Assembly (NCBI GenBank): GCA_002840685.1
Contig: PHBU01000008.1
Span: 124,001 to 188,000 of the forward strand
Source of the DNA: Chloroflexi bacterium HGW-Chloroflexi-6
GTDB lineage: Bacteria > Chloroflexota > Anaerolineae > Anaerolineales > Villigracilaceae
Length of the DNA: 64,000 nt
Reading direction: 5' to 3'
The first letter of the stretch is position 1. Each line of letters opens with the position of its first letter. Below the pieces are notes generated by a model, which saw only the letters and a program-made list of their open reading frames with translations, ran no database searches and had not been told where the DNA came from. Shown here in pieces: positions 35,452 to 43,050 of the stretch. A program made the position numbers and the translations under genes.

Positions 35452-36084
35452 ATGAGACGATTTGATTTTCGTGTTCTGTTGGGCGGCGGCCTGATGCTGT
35501 TGGGCGGCTTGCTTTTCCTGGAGCAGTTCGGACTGTTGCAGGGTGCTGCCGGCTGGTTCTGGTCGGTTGTGCTGGCGGGGATTGGCGCTGTTCTTGTGCG
35601 TTTTTTCTTTCAAAATGCGCGCTCGAATTGGTGGGCGCTCATCCCGGCTTTTGCTCTGTTTGGCATGGCTGCCGATAATATTCTGCCTGAAAGGTTTTCC
35701 GGCTGGGGCGGGGCCTTCTTTTTGGGCGCGATCGGCCTGGCTTTCTGGACGATTTATGCGGTTGACCGTTCGCGCTGGTGGGCGATCATCCCGGGTGGGG
35801 TCTTGGCAACCCTGGCGGTGGTCAGCGTGGTGGATGAGTTTTTCATGCTCGAAGGCAATGGCAGCATCTTTTTCATTGGCCTGGGCCTGACCTTCCTGCT
35901 GGTGGCCCTGCTGCCCAACCCGATCACCGACACGCGCTGGGCTTATATCCCGGCCGCGGTGCTGGTTCTGATGGGCGCTTTCCTCGGCTCGACGGCGACT
36001 GCCGGGCTGGCAAATTATGTCTGGCCGGTGGCGTTGATCGCCGTGGGATTGGGCTTGATCGGCGGCTTCTTCTTGAAGAAATAA
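35452..36084 (+). CDS. Membrane protein of unknown function
   Basis: A 210-residue protein with about seven hydrophobic segments (LLGGGLMLLGGLLFLEQFGLL, GAAGWFWSVVLAGIGAVLVRFFF, ALIPAFALFGMAADNI, WGGAFFLGAIGLAFWTIYAVD, WAIIPGGVLATLAVVSVVDEFF and others) and repeated WxxxIPxxxL units. It resembles the preceding genes' LiaI-type membrane module, extended. Third gene of the operon; the terminator at 36108-36147 follows. Confidence 0.75.
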   Translation: MRRFDFRVLLGGGLMLLGGLLFLEQFGLLQGAAGWFWSVVLAGIGAVLVRFFFQNARSNWWALIPAFALFGMAADNILPERFSGWGGAFFLGAIGLAFWTIYAVDRSRWWAIIPGGVLATLAVVSVVDEFFMLEGNGSIFFIGLGLTFLLVALLPNPITDTRWAYIPAAVLVLMGAFLGSTATAGLANYVWPVALIAVGLGLIGGFFLKK

Positions 36085-36107
36085 GGTTTCATCCAGATCA
36101 AGATACG

Positions 36108-36147
36108 AAAAGACTTCCGGCCAATAACGACCGGAAGTCTTTTTTTT
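36108..36147 (+). terminator. Rho-independent terminator of the membrane-protein operon
   Basis: AAAAGACTTCCGG (36108-36120) and CCGGAAGTCTTTT (36131-36143) are exact complements around a ten-base loop, followed by more T. Confidence 0.9.
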
Positions 36148-36199
36148 GTCCCACCCTTGTAAAAACCTGTGCCCTCAAGTCACAGAGTAAGGGATGTAT

Positions 36200-36457
36200 T
36201 TATTCTGTGGGGAGCGCTTCCACCACGTGAACCTCGGGGAAAAACTGGCGCACTGTCCCTTCGACCCAGCCGTGCAGGGTGGAGGGGGAGAGCGGGCAGC
36301 CCAGGCAGGCTCCGCCCAGGCGCACTTTGAGCGTTTCGCCGTCAAAGGCGACGATTTCTACCGAGCCGCCGTGATATTGTTCGATGTAAGCGTTCAACTG
36401 GTCGAGCAAGGCGCGGATTTGGGTTTCTTTTGCGCTGGGCGCAGGATTGGTAGTCAT
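36200..36457 (-). CDS. Internal translation product: free NifU-like Fe-S scaffold
   Basis: An in-frame start at 36455-36457 (MTTNPAPSAKETQIRALLDQL) preceded by GAGGAG at ideal spacing would give an 85-residue NifU-domain protein, the normal size of stand-alone NifU-like scaffolds (Cys51 and Cys54 in this numbering). This is proposed from the ribosome site and family length only; it shares its frame with the longer cNMP fusion. Confidence 0.5.
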   Translation of the reverse strand: MTTNPAPSAKETQIRALLDQLNAYIEQYHGGSVEIVAFDGETLKVRLGGACLGCPLSPSTLHGWVEGTVRQFFPEVHVVEALPTE

Positions 36458-36946
36458 ATGAGCCTCCTCAGGGTCAAGCGGGAAATCATTATTGACTATA
36501 CCATTGTTTAACATTGTTTTGATCTGGGCATGGGCATTGACCCAACGCGAGGAAACCGCCCTTGCCAGCCGATCGAGGATGATGCGCCCGGTTTGCGGGT
36601 GTTCCTCCAGCAATTGGCGTAGATCTGGCCCGCTAATAAATAAAACTTCACAAGGTTCGCTGCAAACGATGGATGAGCTATAAACCGCGTTGCCAAGCAC
36701 TGCCGACCAGCCGAACACTCCACCGGGTTTGATGCGGTTTAAGATGATCGATTCGCCGTCGTAGGGTTTATAGCGAATAAAAACTTCACCTTTTGAGAGC
36801 AGATACAGGCAGGTTGCCAGTTCTCCCTGTTCGAAAATGATCGCATCCTGGTTGTAGGTGCGCACTGAAAAAAGCGGGGCAATGATTTTCAAATCTGCCG
36901 CGCTTAAATCTCGAAAAAGGGGAAAGCGAATCACTTCACCAATCAT
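36200..36946 (-). CDS. Cyclic-nucleotide-binding domain fused to a NifU-type Fe-S scaffold domain
   Basis: A 248-residue fusion. Residues about 5-125 are a cNMP-binding/Crp-like beta barrel (IIFEQGELATCLYLLSKGEVFIRYKP..., SIILNRIKPGGVFGWSAVLGN, CEVLFISGPDLRQLLEEHP). There is no helix-turn-helix. Residues about 164-248 are a NifU C-terminal domain with the CLGC motif (Cys214, Cys217) in GGACLGCPLSPSTL. An internal ATG (36455-36457) has GAGGAG seven bases upstream, so the 85-residue NifU part can probably also be made on its own. Possible roles: a regulated Fe-S carrier, or two overlapping products. The fusion appears unusual. Confidence 0.82.
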   Translation of the reverse strand: MIGEVIRFPLFRDLSAADLKIIAPLFSVRTYNQDAIIFEQGELATCLYLLSKGEVFIRYKPYDGESIILNRIKPGGVFGWSAVLGNAVYSSSIVCSEPCEVLFISGPDLRQLLEEHPQTGRIILDRLARAVSSRWVNAHAQIKTMLNNGIVNNDFPLDPEEAHMTTNPAPSAKETQIRALLDQLNAYIEQYHGGSVEIVAFDGETLKVRLGGACLGCPLSPSTLHGWVEGTVRQFFPEVHVVEALPTE

Positions 36947-37117
36947 TTACATAGATGATAATTCTCCAGGGCATGGCTTTCATAGTGGCAAACATTCTAA
37001 AATCGATTGACATTTATCCTTTATATTATGACAGGTATGATGCCGGCGGGTGATGAAATAGGCTATTTCAGGTATACTCTGGTGACATTTGTAACCTTTT
37101 GACCCAGGATGCATCTA

Positions 37118-37720
37118 ATGATTGAAACCGATACGCTAAACTTTTCTGTCGAACTGCTCAAGGCCGGGGATCGGTCTGAATTTGCCCGTATGGTGGATGC
37201 TTATTACACCCCCATTTATCGTTTAGGGCTTAAGATGCTTGGTGACAGTTCTGACGCTGAAGATGTTCTGCAAAATACTTTTTTGAAAGCGCTGCAACAC
37301 CTGCCCACTTTTGAGGGCCGTTCCAGCCTTTCGACCTGGCTCTACCGGATCGCTGTCAACGAAGCCTTGATGATGTTGCGCAAGCGCCGCCCAACCGTTG
37401 TGGTGGACGAGAATCCGGAAGACGATGATGATGGGTTCATGCCGACCCAGTTCACAGACTGGTGCTGCCTGCCGGAGCAGGAGTTCCTGACAGACGAGTC
37501 GAAAGGCCATCTGGATCGGGCCATCGAGAAATTGCCGGAAACGCTCAAGGTGGTTTTCCTGTTACGGGATATTGAAGGCCTTTCGATACGGGAAACCAGC
37601 GAGGCGTTAGGGTTGAGCGAAACAGCGGTCAAAACCCGCCTGTTGCGCGCCCGTCTCCATCTGCGGGAATCGTTATCCACTTATTTCACTGAGCGCCTCG
37701 AAGCGGAGAGTGCAAAATGA
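37118..37720 (+). CDS. ECF-type RNA polymerase sigma factor
   Basis: A 200-residue sigma-70 family (RpoE-like) factor. Region 2 (ARMVDAYYTPIYRLGLKMLGDSSDAEDVLQNTFLKALQHLPTFEGRSSLSTWLYRIAVNEALMMLRKRR) binds the -10 element, and region 4 (AIEKLPETLKVVFLLRDIEGLSIRETSEALGLSETAVKTRLLRARLHLRE) the -35. An acidic linker DENPEDDDDG lies between. An ATG at 37109 is in frame too; 37118 has AGGA at a better distance. Its stop overlaps the anti-sigma start (ATGA), the usual arrangement. Confidence 0.93.
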   Translation: MIETDTLNFSVELLKAGDRSEFARMVDAYYTPIYRLGLKMLGDSSDAEDVLQNTFLKALQHLPTFEGRSSLSTWLYRIAVNEALMMLRKRRPTVVVDENPEDDDDGFMPTQFTDWCCLPEQEFLTDESKGHLDRAIEKLPETLKVVFLLRDIEGLSIRETSEALGLSETAVKTRLLRARLHLRESLSTYFTERLEAESAK

Positions 37721-37977
37721 ACGATCAATCACATCATTGTGAAGATATCCTGGCTACCCTGGCCGATTACCTGGAAGGGGACCTGCCCGAAAATTTGTGC
37801 GCCGAGTTGGAAAGCCACTTGCGTTCGTGCGAAAATTGCCGGGTGGTGGTGGATACCACCAGCAAGACGATTTACCTGTATCAAAATGTCGGGCGCGAAG
37901 TGTCTGTACCGGATGGCGCCCGCGCGCGTTTGTTCCAGTGCTTGAAGCTGGATGATTTTATTCTGCCTGGAAAATAA
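37717..37977 (+). CDS. Zinc-binding anti-sigma factor (ZAS, HxxxCxxC)
   Basis: An 86-residue soluble protein. HLRSCENC gives His34-x3-Cys38-x2-Cys41, the redox-sensitive zinc motif of RsrA/ChrR-type anti-sigma factors; a further HCED near the N-terminus supplies the fourth ligand candidates. Such proteins hold the sigma factor until oxidation forms a disulfide and releases zinc. There is no membrane helix. It overlaps the sigma gene by 4 bp, and the downstream genes (disulfide oxidoreductase, thioredoxin, OsmC) fit a thiol-stress regulon. Confidence 0.88.
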   Translation: MNDQSHHCEDILATLADYLEGDLPENLCAELESHLRSCENCRVVVDTTSKTIYLYQNVGREVSVPDGARARLFQCLKLDDFILPGK

Positions 37978-38104
37978 CCCACGTTTGCCACTTTTGTGCC
38001 TTTGACGCATCCAATCTGATGTGATCGAAAATCCCCAACCCTGCCGCGCCGCTCAAGCGCGGTGTTGTTTGCCCGGTTCGGGCAGGTGAATTTTAGGAGA
38101 GACA

Positions 38105-38776
38105 ATGGAAAAATTACTGAACGATGACATTCTTGGGCAAATTCGGGATGTCTTCCAAAAGATGCAGCACCCGGTTGAGTTGGTGCTGTTCGTTTCGCAG
38201 GATAACTGCGATTATTGCGCTGAAACGCATCAACTGCTTGGAGAGTTGGCCCCGCTTTCGGATCTTTTAACCCTGAAAGTGTACGATATCCAGACCGACG
38301 CCGATCTCGCCGCCAAATTTGGCGTGAGCGACGCCCCGGCGATCTTGATCATGGCCCGCGAAGGCGAGCAAGTGACCGATCTGGGTGTGCGCTATTTGGG
38401 AATCCCATCCGGACACGAGTTCAGCACCTTGATCCAGGATATTTTGCTGGTTTCGGGGCGCGATTCGGGGCTTGCGCCTGAGACTCGCGCCTATCTCAAG
38501 AGCCTGACCAGCCCGCTCTTGTTGCAGGTGTTTGTCACCCCTACCTGACCGTATTGCCCGCGAGCCGTGCTGCTCGCTCACCAATTTGCCATGGAAAACC
38601 CGGCCATGATCCGCGCCGAAGGTGTTGAAGCCATGGAGTTTTCGGAACTTGCCAACCGCTACCAGATCAGCGGCGTGCCCGATACCATCATCAATGACGG
38701 TGCTGCGCGCGTGGTTGGCGCTGTGCCTGAGATCAACCTGCTGGAAGAAGTTAAACAAGCCATGCAGGGGAGATAG
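38105..38776 (+). CDS. Glutaredoxin-like protein disulfide oxidoreductase, selenoprotein (TGA = Sec148)
   Basis: A 223-residue protein with two thioredoxin-fold domains, like archaeal/bacterial PDO (TIGR02187-like). The N-terminal domain has CDYC (Cys35, Cys38). At codon 148 (38546-38548) the frame has TGA instead of a Cys codon: QVFVTPT-TGA-PYCPRAVLLAHQF. The same frame continues with a full second domain (YQISGVPDTIIN, the cis-Pro loop) to a stop at 38774-38776. A TGA at exactly the first active-site Cys of a CPYC motif, followed by a hairpin at SECIS distance (38560-38577), strongly indicates selenocysteine. Automatic calling would split it into two genes. It lies in a run with ECF sigma/ZAS, TlpA and OsmC. 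Confidence 0.87.
38560..38577 (+). promoter_or_regulatory. Bacterial SECIS-like hairpin
   Basis: GCGAGC (38560-38565) and GCTCGC (38572-38577) are exact complements around the loop CGTGCT, starting 11 bases after the TGA. The loop begins 17 bases after the TGA and has a G in its first two positions, as required of bacterial SECIS elements. The hairpin in fdhA of this window has nearly the same spacing (18 bases). Confidence 0.75.
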
Positions 38777-38780
38777 CAGA

Positions 38781-39371
38781 ATGCCATCCAAACGTCTGAT
38801 AGCCAGGGCCAGATCGGTCAGTTCGCAGGGCATCATCATGCTGGTGGTCGGGGTGGGTTTGATGCTGGTTGCCCTTGCCGGATTTTTAGCGATCCCAAAA
38901 GCCGCTGAGAGCGTCAGCCAGTTGGAAGAAGGTTTGGTGGTTCCGGCTGCGGTGAATTATCCCGCGCCGGATGTTTCGCTGACCGACCTGAACGGCAAAC
39001 CGGTTTCACTTGCTGATTACGATGGGCAGGTCATCCTGTACAATGCCTGGGCGACCTGGTGCCCGCCCTGCAAGGCCGAGATGCCGACCCTGCAAGCCTA
39101 TTATGAAAAGCATCGGGGCCAGGGCTTTGTCATCATTGCCATCGAAGATGGTTTGCAGGGTGATATTGACGTTGAAACGTTCGTCAAAGATTTTGGCCTG
39201 ACTTTCCCGGTCTGGCCGGACCCGACCAACAAGGCGACCACGGCTTTTGGCGTGACCGGCCTGCCGACCTCGTTTGTGATCGACCGCGAAGGCACGGTGC
39301 GCCTGACCTGGAGCGGCAAGATCAGCATGGCCGCGCTTGAGAAATATGTGACCCCCTTATTGGCAGAGTAG
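38781..39371 (+). CDS. TlpA/ResA-type membrane-anchored thioredoxin
   Basis: A 196-residue protein. One N-terminal membrane helix (GIIMLVVGVGLMLVALAGFL) anchors a periplasm-facing or outer thioredoxin-fold domain with ATWCPPCKAEMPTL (Cys94, Cys97). The insertion and cis-Pro loop GVTGLPTSFVIDREG are typical of TlpA/ResA. It reduces disulfides outside the membrane, for example in cytochrome c maturation. Start ATG at 38781, four bases after the stop of the selenoprotein gene, so they are co-transcribed. Confidence 0.92.
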   Translation: MPSKRLIARARSVSSQGIIMLVVGVGLMLVALAGFLAIPKAAESVSQLEEGLVVPAAVNYPAPDVSLTDLNGKPVSLADYDGQVILYNAWATWCPPCKAEMPTLQAYYEKHRGQGFVIIAIEDGLQGDIDVETFVKDFGLTFPVWPDPTNKATTAFGVTGLPTSFVIDREGTVRLTWSGKISMAALEKYVTPLLAE

Positions 39372-39380
39372 CTCGAACCA

Positions 39381-39413
39381 GGCCTGGCAGGTTTTCTGAA
39401 AACCTGCCAGGCC
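39381..39413. repeat. Perfect 16-bp-arm palindrome
   Basis: GGCCTGGCAGGTTTTC (39381-39396) and its exact complement (39398-39413) surround one T. It lies in the gap between TlpA and OsmC. No T-run follows. The core CTGGCAGGTTTT...AAAACCTGCCAG resembles the palindromes around 47565-47580 and 47645-47661, so it is probably a dispersed repeat element that may also act as a terminator or RNA stabiliser. Confidence 0.75.
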
Positions 39414-39436
39414 TTACTTTACAAGGAGAAAAAATT

Positions 39437-39895
39437 ATGGATGCAAAAGTTACCTGGAAAAACGGGATGACCTTTACCGGCACGGCGGATACCGGCTTTG
39501 AAGTGCCGCTCGGCGCCGACCCGAGCGTGGGTGGCGCCAACGATGGATTCCGCCCGCTGGAGCTGATGGCGGTCTCACTGGCGGGCTGCACGGCCATGGA
39601 TGTGATCTCGATCGTGCGCAAGAAGAAGCAGGATGTGGCCTCATTCGAGGTCAAAGTCCATGCCGACCAGCAGGGCGAGCACCCGCATGTTTTCACCCAG
39701 ATCGTCATCGAGTACCATTTTAGCGGAACCAGCATTGACGAAGCGGCAGTGCTACGGGCGATCGAGCTTTCTTCCACAAAATACTGCCCGGCGCAGTCGA
39801 TGCTTGGCCAGGTTGTGCCGATGCAGATGAAATATTTCATCCGTGAGGCGGCCAGCGGGGAGTTGGTCAAAGAAGGTTCCTGGCAGCCAGTCTGA
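39437..39895 (+). CDS. OsmC family peroxiredoxin-like protein
   Basis: A 152-residue protein. ELMAVSLAGCTAMDVISIVRKKKQD carries the first active-site Cys in the OsmC helix, and SSTKYCPAQSML the second. OsmC/Ohr proteins reduce organic hydroperoxides with dithiol cofactors. Length is normal. It follows the thioredoxin gene by 65 bp (a palindrome in between) and belongs to the same thiol-defence neighbourhood. Confidence 0.93.
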   Translation: MDAKVTWKNGMTFTGTADTGFEVPLGADPSVGGANDGFRPLELMAVSLAGCTAMDVISIVRKKKQDVASFEVKVHADQQGEHPHVFTQIVIEYHFSGTSIDEAAVLRAIELSSTKYCPAQSMLGQVVPMQMKYFIREAASGELVKEGSWQPV

Positions 39896-39924
39896 TCGTT
39901 TTTTACGTTCAGTGAGCAGTATGC

Positions 39925-39963
39925 AAAAATCAGCGCCCGAATTTATCCGGGCACTGATTTTTG
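39925..39963 (+). terminator. Terminator between OsmC and the LysM genes
   Basis: AAAAATCAGCGCCCG (39925-39939) pairs with CGGGCACTGATTTTT (39948-39962) with one mismatch around a short AT-rich loop, followed by T/G-rich sequence. It serves the plus-strand OsmC gene and could also act for the converging M23 operon. Confidence 0.75.
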
Positions 39964-40010
39964 TATTTGGTGTTCGGGATTTTTCGTAACCCGGGAACAG
40001 GATATTGATT

Positions 40011-41483
40011 TTATTCCCCGGCTTTGATCAAGCTTTTGCCCTCGGCGCTGGTCGATGCGGTGATCGTGCGCGAGTAGCGAGTCAGCGTTCCCTGGTAGGC
40101 CTGTCCGCCGCGCCCGGCCACCCAGCCTTCCAGGTTGAAAGCCAGCGGCCCGTCTGCCAAAATCCACTCGCCGTTGTATTTGCGCGAAATGTGAACGTGC
40201 GTGCCGGTTGACGAGCCGCCCTCGCAGGATGGGTGCCCGATCCGCCCGCCAGCCGGGATGGATTGCCCGACCGTGGCCCGTTCAGCGCTGGAAACGTGCA
40301 GGTAGAAAATCACCCAGCCGGTCCCCTCCTGCCCGTCGCCGTCCAGATCGAGAACTACGATCCCCGTCTCAGAGCGGATGACCTGTCCATCGGCGATGGC
40401 CACGATCCACTCGTCGGTCAGGTCGCAGCCCGAGACGCCTGCCGGGGCAAAATCTATCGCGGAGAAGGGTTCGCCCAATCCCCAACCAGTGTGCGGGCCG
40501 CCGGTGTAGTTCCAGGATTTGCCGTTCTCGAAGGGCAGGCTAAATTCGGGCTGGCGCAAACTGCCGGGGATATGTATCGCTACGGTTTGCCAGGGGTCGC
40601 CGAACAGGCTGGCGTAGGTTTGGGCCAGGCCGCCCGCCCCGATGATCTGATCGTAGATCGGGCTGGTGTACATGCGCGAGTAAAAGTATTGCAGTGAGAC
40701 GCTGGCAGCGTTTTGCCAGGGGTCAGGGCGCAGGATGCGCCCGTCTGGGGCTTCAAATTCGCGCAGGCTGCCGCGCCGCCAGCCGTAGTATCCGTTGTTG
40801 AGTGTGTTTGCGGCCCAGATCAGTTGCAGGTATAGGCTTTTGTAGTTGTTGTTTTCATAACCAAGAAAGTAATCCGTATTGGGCCTGACCGGGTTGGATA
40901 ACCCTTGTGATTGGTATTCAAGCATGGCCAGCAGCAGGCGCGGGCTGATGCTGAAGTTTTTGGCGACCAGGTCGATCGATACGGCAGCGCTGCGGCTGCC
41001 TTCGAAACCCGGTTCCACGTACGTTTTCAGCCAGCCTTCATGCTGCTTGATGAATTCGCTGGTGTTAAACCCGACCTGGGATGGGCCGTTGATAAAAAGC
41101 CAATCAGGGATGATCTGGTAGGGCGTGCCCCACAGTGCCTGGTAGTAGATCGGGATCTGCATCGGAAAGCCGGGCGGCATGCTGGTGGCATCTTGCGGGA
41201 TGATCGGGTTGGCCGCGCGGATCTCGGCCTCGGTGGTGTTAAAGTGAGCGGCCAGGGCGGGCAAAGTGTCGCCGGTTTGGGCGATATATTCAACCAATTC
41301 ACCAGGCTGGAAGGGGGCGCGCGTTGGGATCGGGGTAAATTCCGCGGCCGGGGTAGGGATAAGCTCCACCAAAGATGTATCAGGCTGAGGGGTGTCCGCG
41401 GCGGGCGCAGAGGCACATCCGCTGAGCAGCAGGCTCAGGGCCAGTAATACGTTCAAGATGGGCAGAATTCTCGGGTTTTTCAA
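40011..41483 (-). CDS. LysM/M23-type metallopeptidase-like lipoprotein (third of a tandem triple)
   Basis: A 490-residue exported lipoprotein. A TTG start (41481-41483) is chosen because it follows GGGGAG by about eight bases and is four bases from the upstream stop. It gives LKNPRILPILNVLLALSLLLSGC with lipobox LSGC. After a Pro-rich linker there is a LysM domain (IAQTGDTLPALAAHFNTTEAEIRAANPII) and a C-terminal M23-like peptidase domain with NYTGGPHTGWGLGEPFSAIDF and GTHVHISRKYNGEWI. The family cleaves peptidoglycan cross-links. It shares its layout with the next two genes. Confidence 0.78.
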   Translation of the reverse strand: MKNPRILPILNVLLALSLLLSGCASAPAADTPQPDTSLVELIPTPAAEFTPIPTRAPFQPGELVEYIAQTGDTLPALAAHFNTTEAEIRAANPIIPQDATSMPPGFPMQIPIYYQALWGTPYQIIPDWLFINGPSQVGFNTSEFIKQHEGWLKTYVEPGFEGSRSAAVSIDLVAKNFSISPRLLLAMLEYQSQGLSNPVRPNTDYFLGYENNNYKSLYLQLIWAANTLNNGYYGWRRGSLREFEAPDGRILRPDPWQNAASVSLQYFYSRMYTSPIYDQIIGAGGLAQTYASLFGDPWQTVAIHIPGSLRQPEFSLPFENGKSWNYTGGPHTGWGLGEPFSAIDFAPAGVSGCDLTDEWIVAIADGQVIRSETGIVVLDLDGDGQEGTGWVIFYLHVSSAERATVGQSIPAGGRIGHPSCEGGSSTGTHVHISRKYNGEWILADGPLAFNLEGWVAGRGGQAYQGTLTRYSRTITASTSAEGKSLIKAGE

Positions 41484-41487
41484 AAGG

Positions 41488-43050
41488 TCACTCCCCGGTA
41501 TTGCGGGTAACCCTGGTTTCAAATGCGCCGCTGGTGCTGGCATTGATGGTGATACCATCCCGCACCAGGATGCCTTTATAGGGTCCTTCGCCTTGCCCTG
41601 CGACCCAACCGCTCAGGGTGAAGGGCAGCGCGCCTCCGGCCAGGATCCATTCGCCGTTGTATTTGCGGGCAAAATGGATGTGGGTTCCGGTCGATGCGCC
41701 GCCGGTGCAGGATGGGTGGCCGATCTTGTCTTCTTTTTGCAGATAAGTCCCGACCTTGACTTTGCTTTCGTCGCCGATGTGCAGGAAGAGCAGCACCCAG
41801 CCGGTCTGCTCGTTGCCGTCGCCGTCCAGGTCAAGGATGACCACGCCCGTATCGGTGCGCACCACCAGGCCGGGGGCCGGAGCCACCACCCATTTGTCTG
41901 ATTTGGCACAGCCCTGTTCGATGGCGCCGGGGGCGAAATCGAGCGCTGCCAGCGCGCCCTTGCGTTCCCAGGCCGAGTGCGGACCGCCTGTGTAAGCCCA
42001 GACCTGTCCGGGCTGGAACGGCAGGCTGAGCTCCGGCTGGGTCAGCCCGGGTGGGAAGAGTGGTTCGATCAAGTTTGCCTGCGGCCAGGGGTCGCCGAAC
42101 ATTTCAGTATACAGGCCAGGGTAGGCTGCCACGGCCTGCGCCCAGGCTTCACGGTTGCGCGTTTTTGAGAAAAAATACATCAATCCGACAGTGGCCGCAT
42201 TCAGCGAGGGTGACAGACTGATGCTCGAGCCGTCATCGAAGGTGATCTCTGTCAATTCGCCTGAGCGCCAGCCGTAGTAGCCAACTGAAAGCTCGCTCAC
42301 AGCCCAGATCATCTGGCGGTAGAGGCCTTTGTATTGGTTATCCACGTAGCCGAGGGGGTAATCATCTTGAGCGAAATTTGTAGGTTTTCCGCGCACCCAG
42401 CGGCTTTCCAGTTCGATGATGGTCAGCAAAAGGCGCGGGTGTATCGAGTTGTTGTAGGCGATTTGTTCAACGGCCCTACCTCCGCTGGTTGCGCCGTTGC
42501 TCATCAGGTATTCAGTGTAGGTTGATAGGTAACCCCCGGCATTGTTGACATATTCGATGGTATCAAATCCGATCGCGGAAGGCGAGAGCACAAATTCGCT
42601 GTCGGGCAGCATCAGGCCGTTGCTGGTGCGCTCGGCAGGCAGCTGATCTGGAACCAGCAGCAGTGTGCCGGGGTCGAGCAGCGCCTTGGGGGCGGGCAGG
42701 ACGACATCTGAGATAACCTGGTCGAGCTGCACATTGGCGCGTTTGGCTATAATTTCAAGGGTATCGCCGCTGTGGGCGTATAACAGGAGCATTGGTCCGG
42801 CAGTGTTGACGGGTGGCAGGGTCGGCATGGCCGGCGCTTCTGGGATTGGTGTGTCGGAAAGCGGCAGCACCATCTGTGGGGTGGAGGTTGGTATGGGTGT
42901 TGTGGTTGAGACCAGGGCATAGCTGACGCGGGTGGGTGTGGCCGTGCCGGGCGGGGTAGGCGTGGCAACATTTCCCCACAGGCTGCTGCCAGGGGCGGCG
43001 CAGGATGTTGTAAAAAGAATCAGAAATACAAGTTGAGCAAGTTTTCTCAT
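41488..43050 (-). CDS. LysM/M23-type metallopeptidase-like lipoprotein (second of a tandem triple)
   Basis: A 520-residue protein. Lipobox TTSC (MRKLAQLVFLILFTTSCAAPG). A Pro/Thr-rich linker and a LysM-like domain (LLLYAHSGDTLEIIAKRANVQLDQVI) precede a long central region of about 200 residues shared by all three paralogues (ISLSPSLNAATVGLMYFFSKTRNREAW...). The C-terminal M23-like domain has YTGGPHSAWERKGALAALDF and GTHIHFARKYNGEWI. Its start overlaps the stop of the third-paralogue-in-order gene at 43047 (ATGA). Duplications of the same gene. Confidence 0.8.
   Translation of the reverse strand: MRKLAQLVFLILFTTSCAAPGSSLWGNVATPTPPGTATPTRVSYALVSTTTPIPTSTPQMVLPLSDTPIPEAPAMPTLPPVNTAGPMLLLYAHSGDTLEIIAKRANVQLDQVISDVVLPAPKALLDPGTLLLVPDQLPAERTSNGLMLPDSEFVLSPSAIGFDTIEYVNNAGGYLSTYTEYLMSNGATSGGRAVEQIAYNNSIHPRLLLTIIELESRWVRGKPTNFAQDDYPLGYVDNQYKGLYRQMIWAVSELSVGYYGWRSGELTEITFDDGSSISLSPSLNAATVGLMYFFSKTRNREAWAQAVAAYPGLYTEMFGDPWPQANLIEPLFPPGLTQPELSLPFQPGQVWAYTGGPHSAWERKGALAALDFAPGAIEQGCAKSDKWVVAPAPGLVVRTDTGVVILDLDGDGNEQTGWVLLFLHIGDESKVKVGTYLQKEDKIGHPSCTGGASTGTHIHFARKYNGEWILAGGALPFTLSGWVAGQGEGPYKGILVRDGITINASTSGAFETRVTRNTGE

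Noticed and set aside
38567-38776. A separate 69-residue gene after the TGA
   Set aside because: It is in the same frame as the upstream oxidoreductase, begins in the middle of a thioredoxin domain, has no ribosome site, and is explained by reading TGA as selenocysteine.
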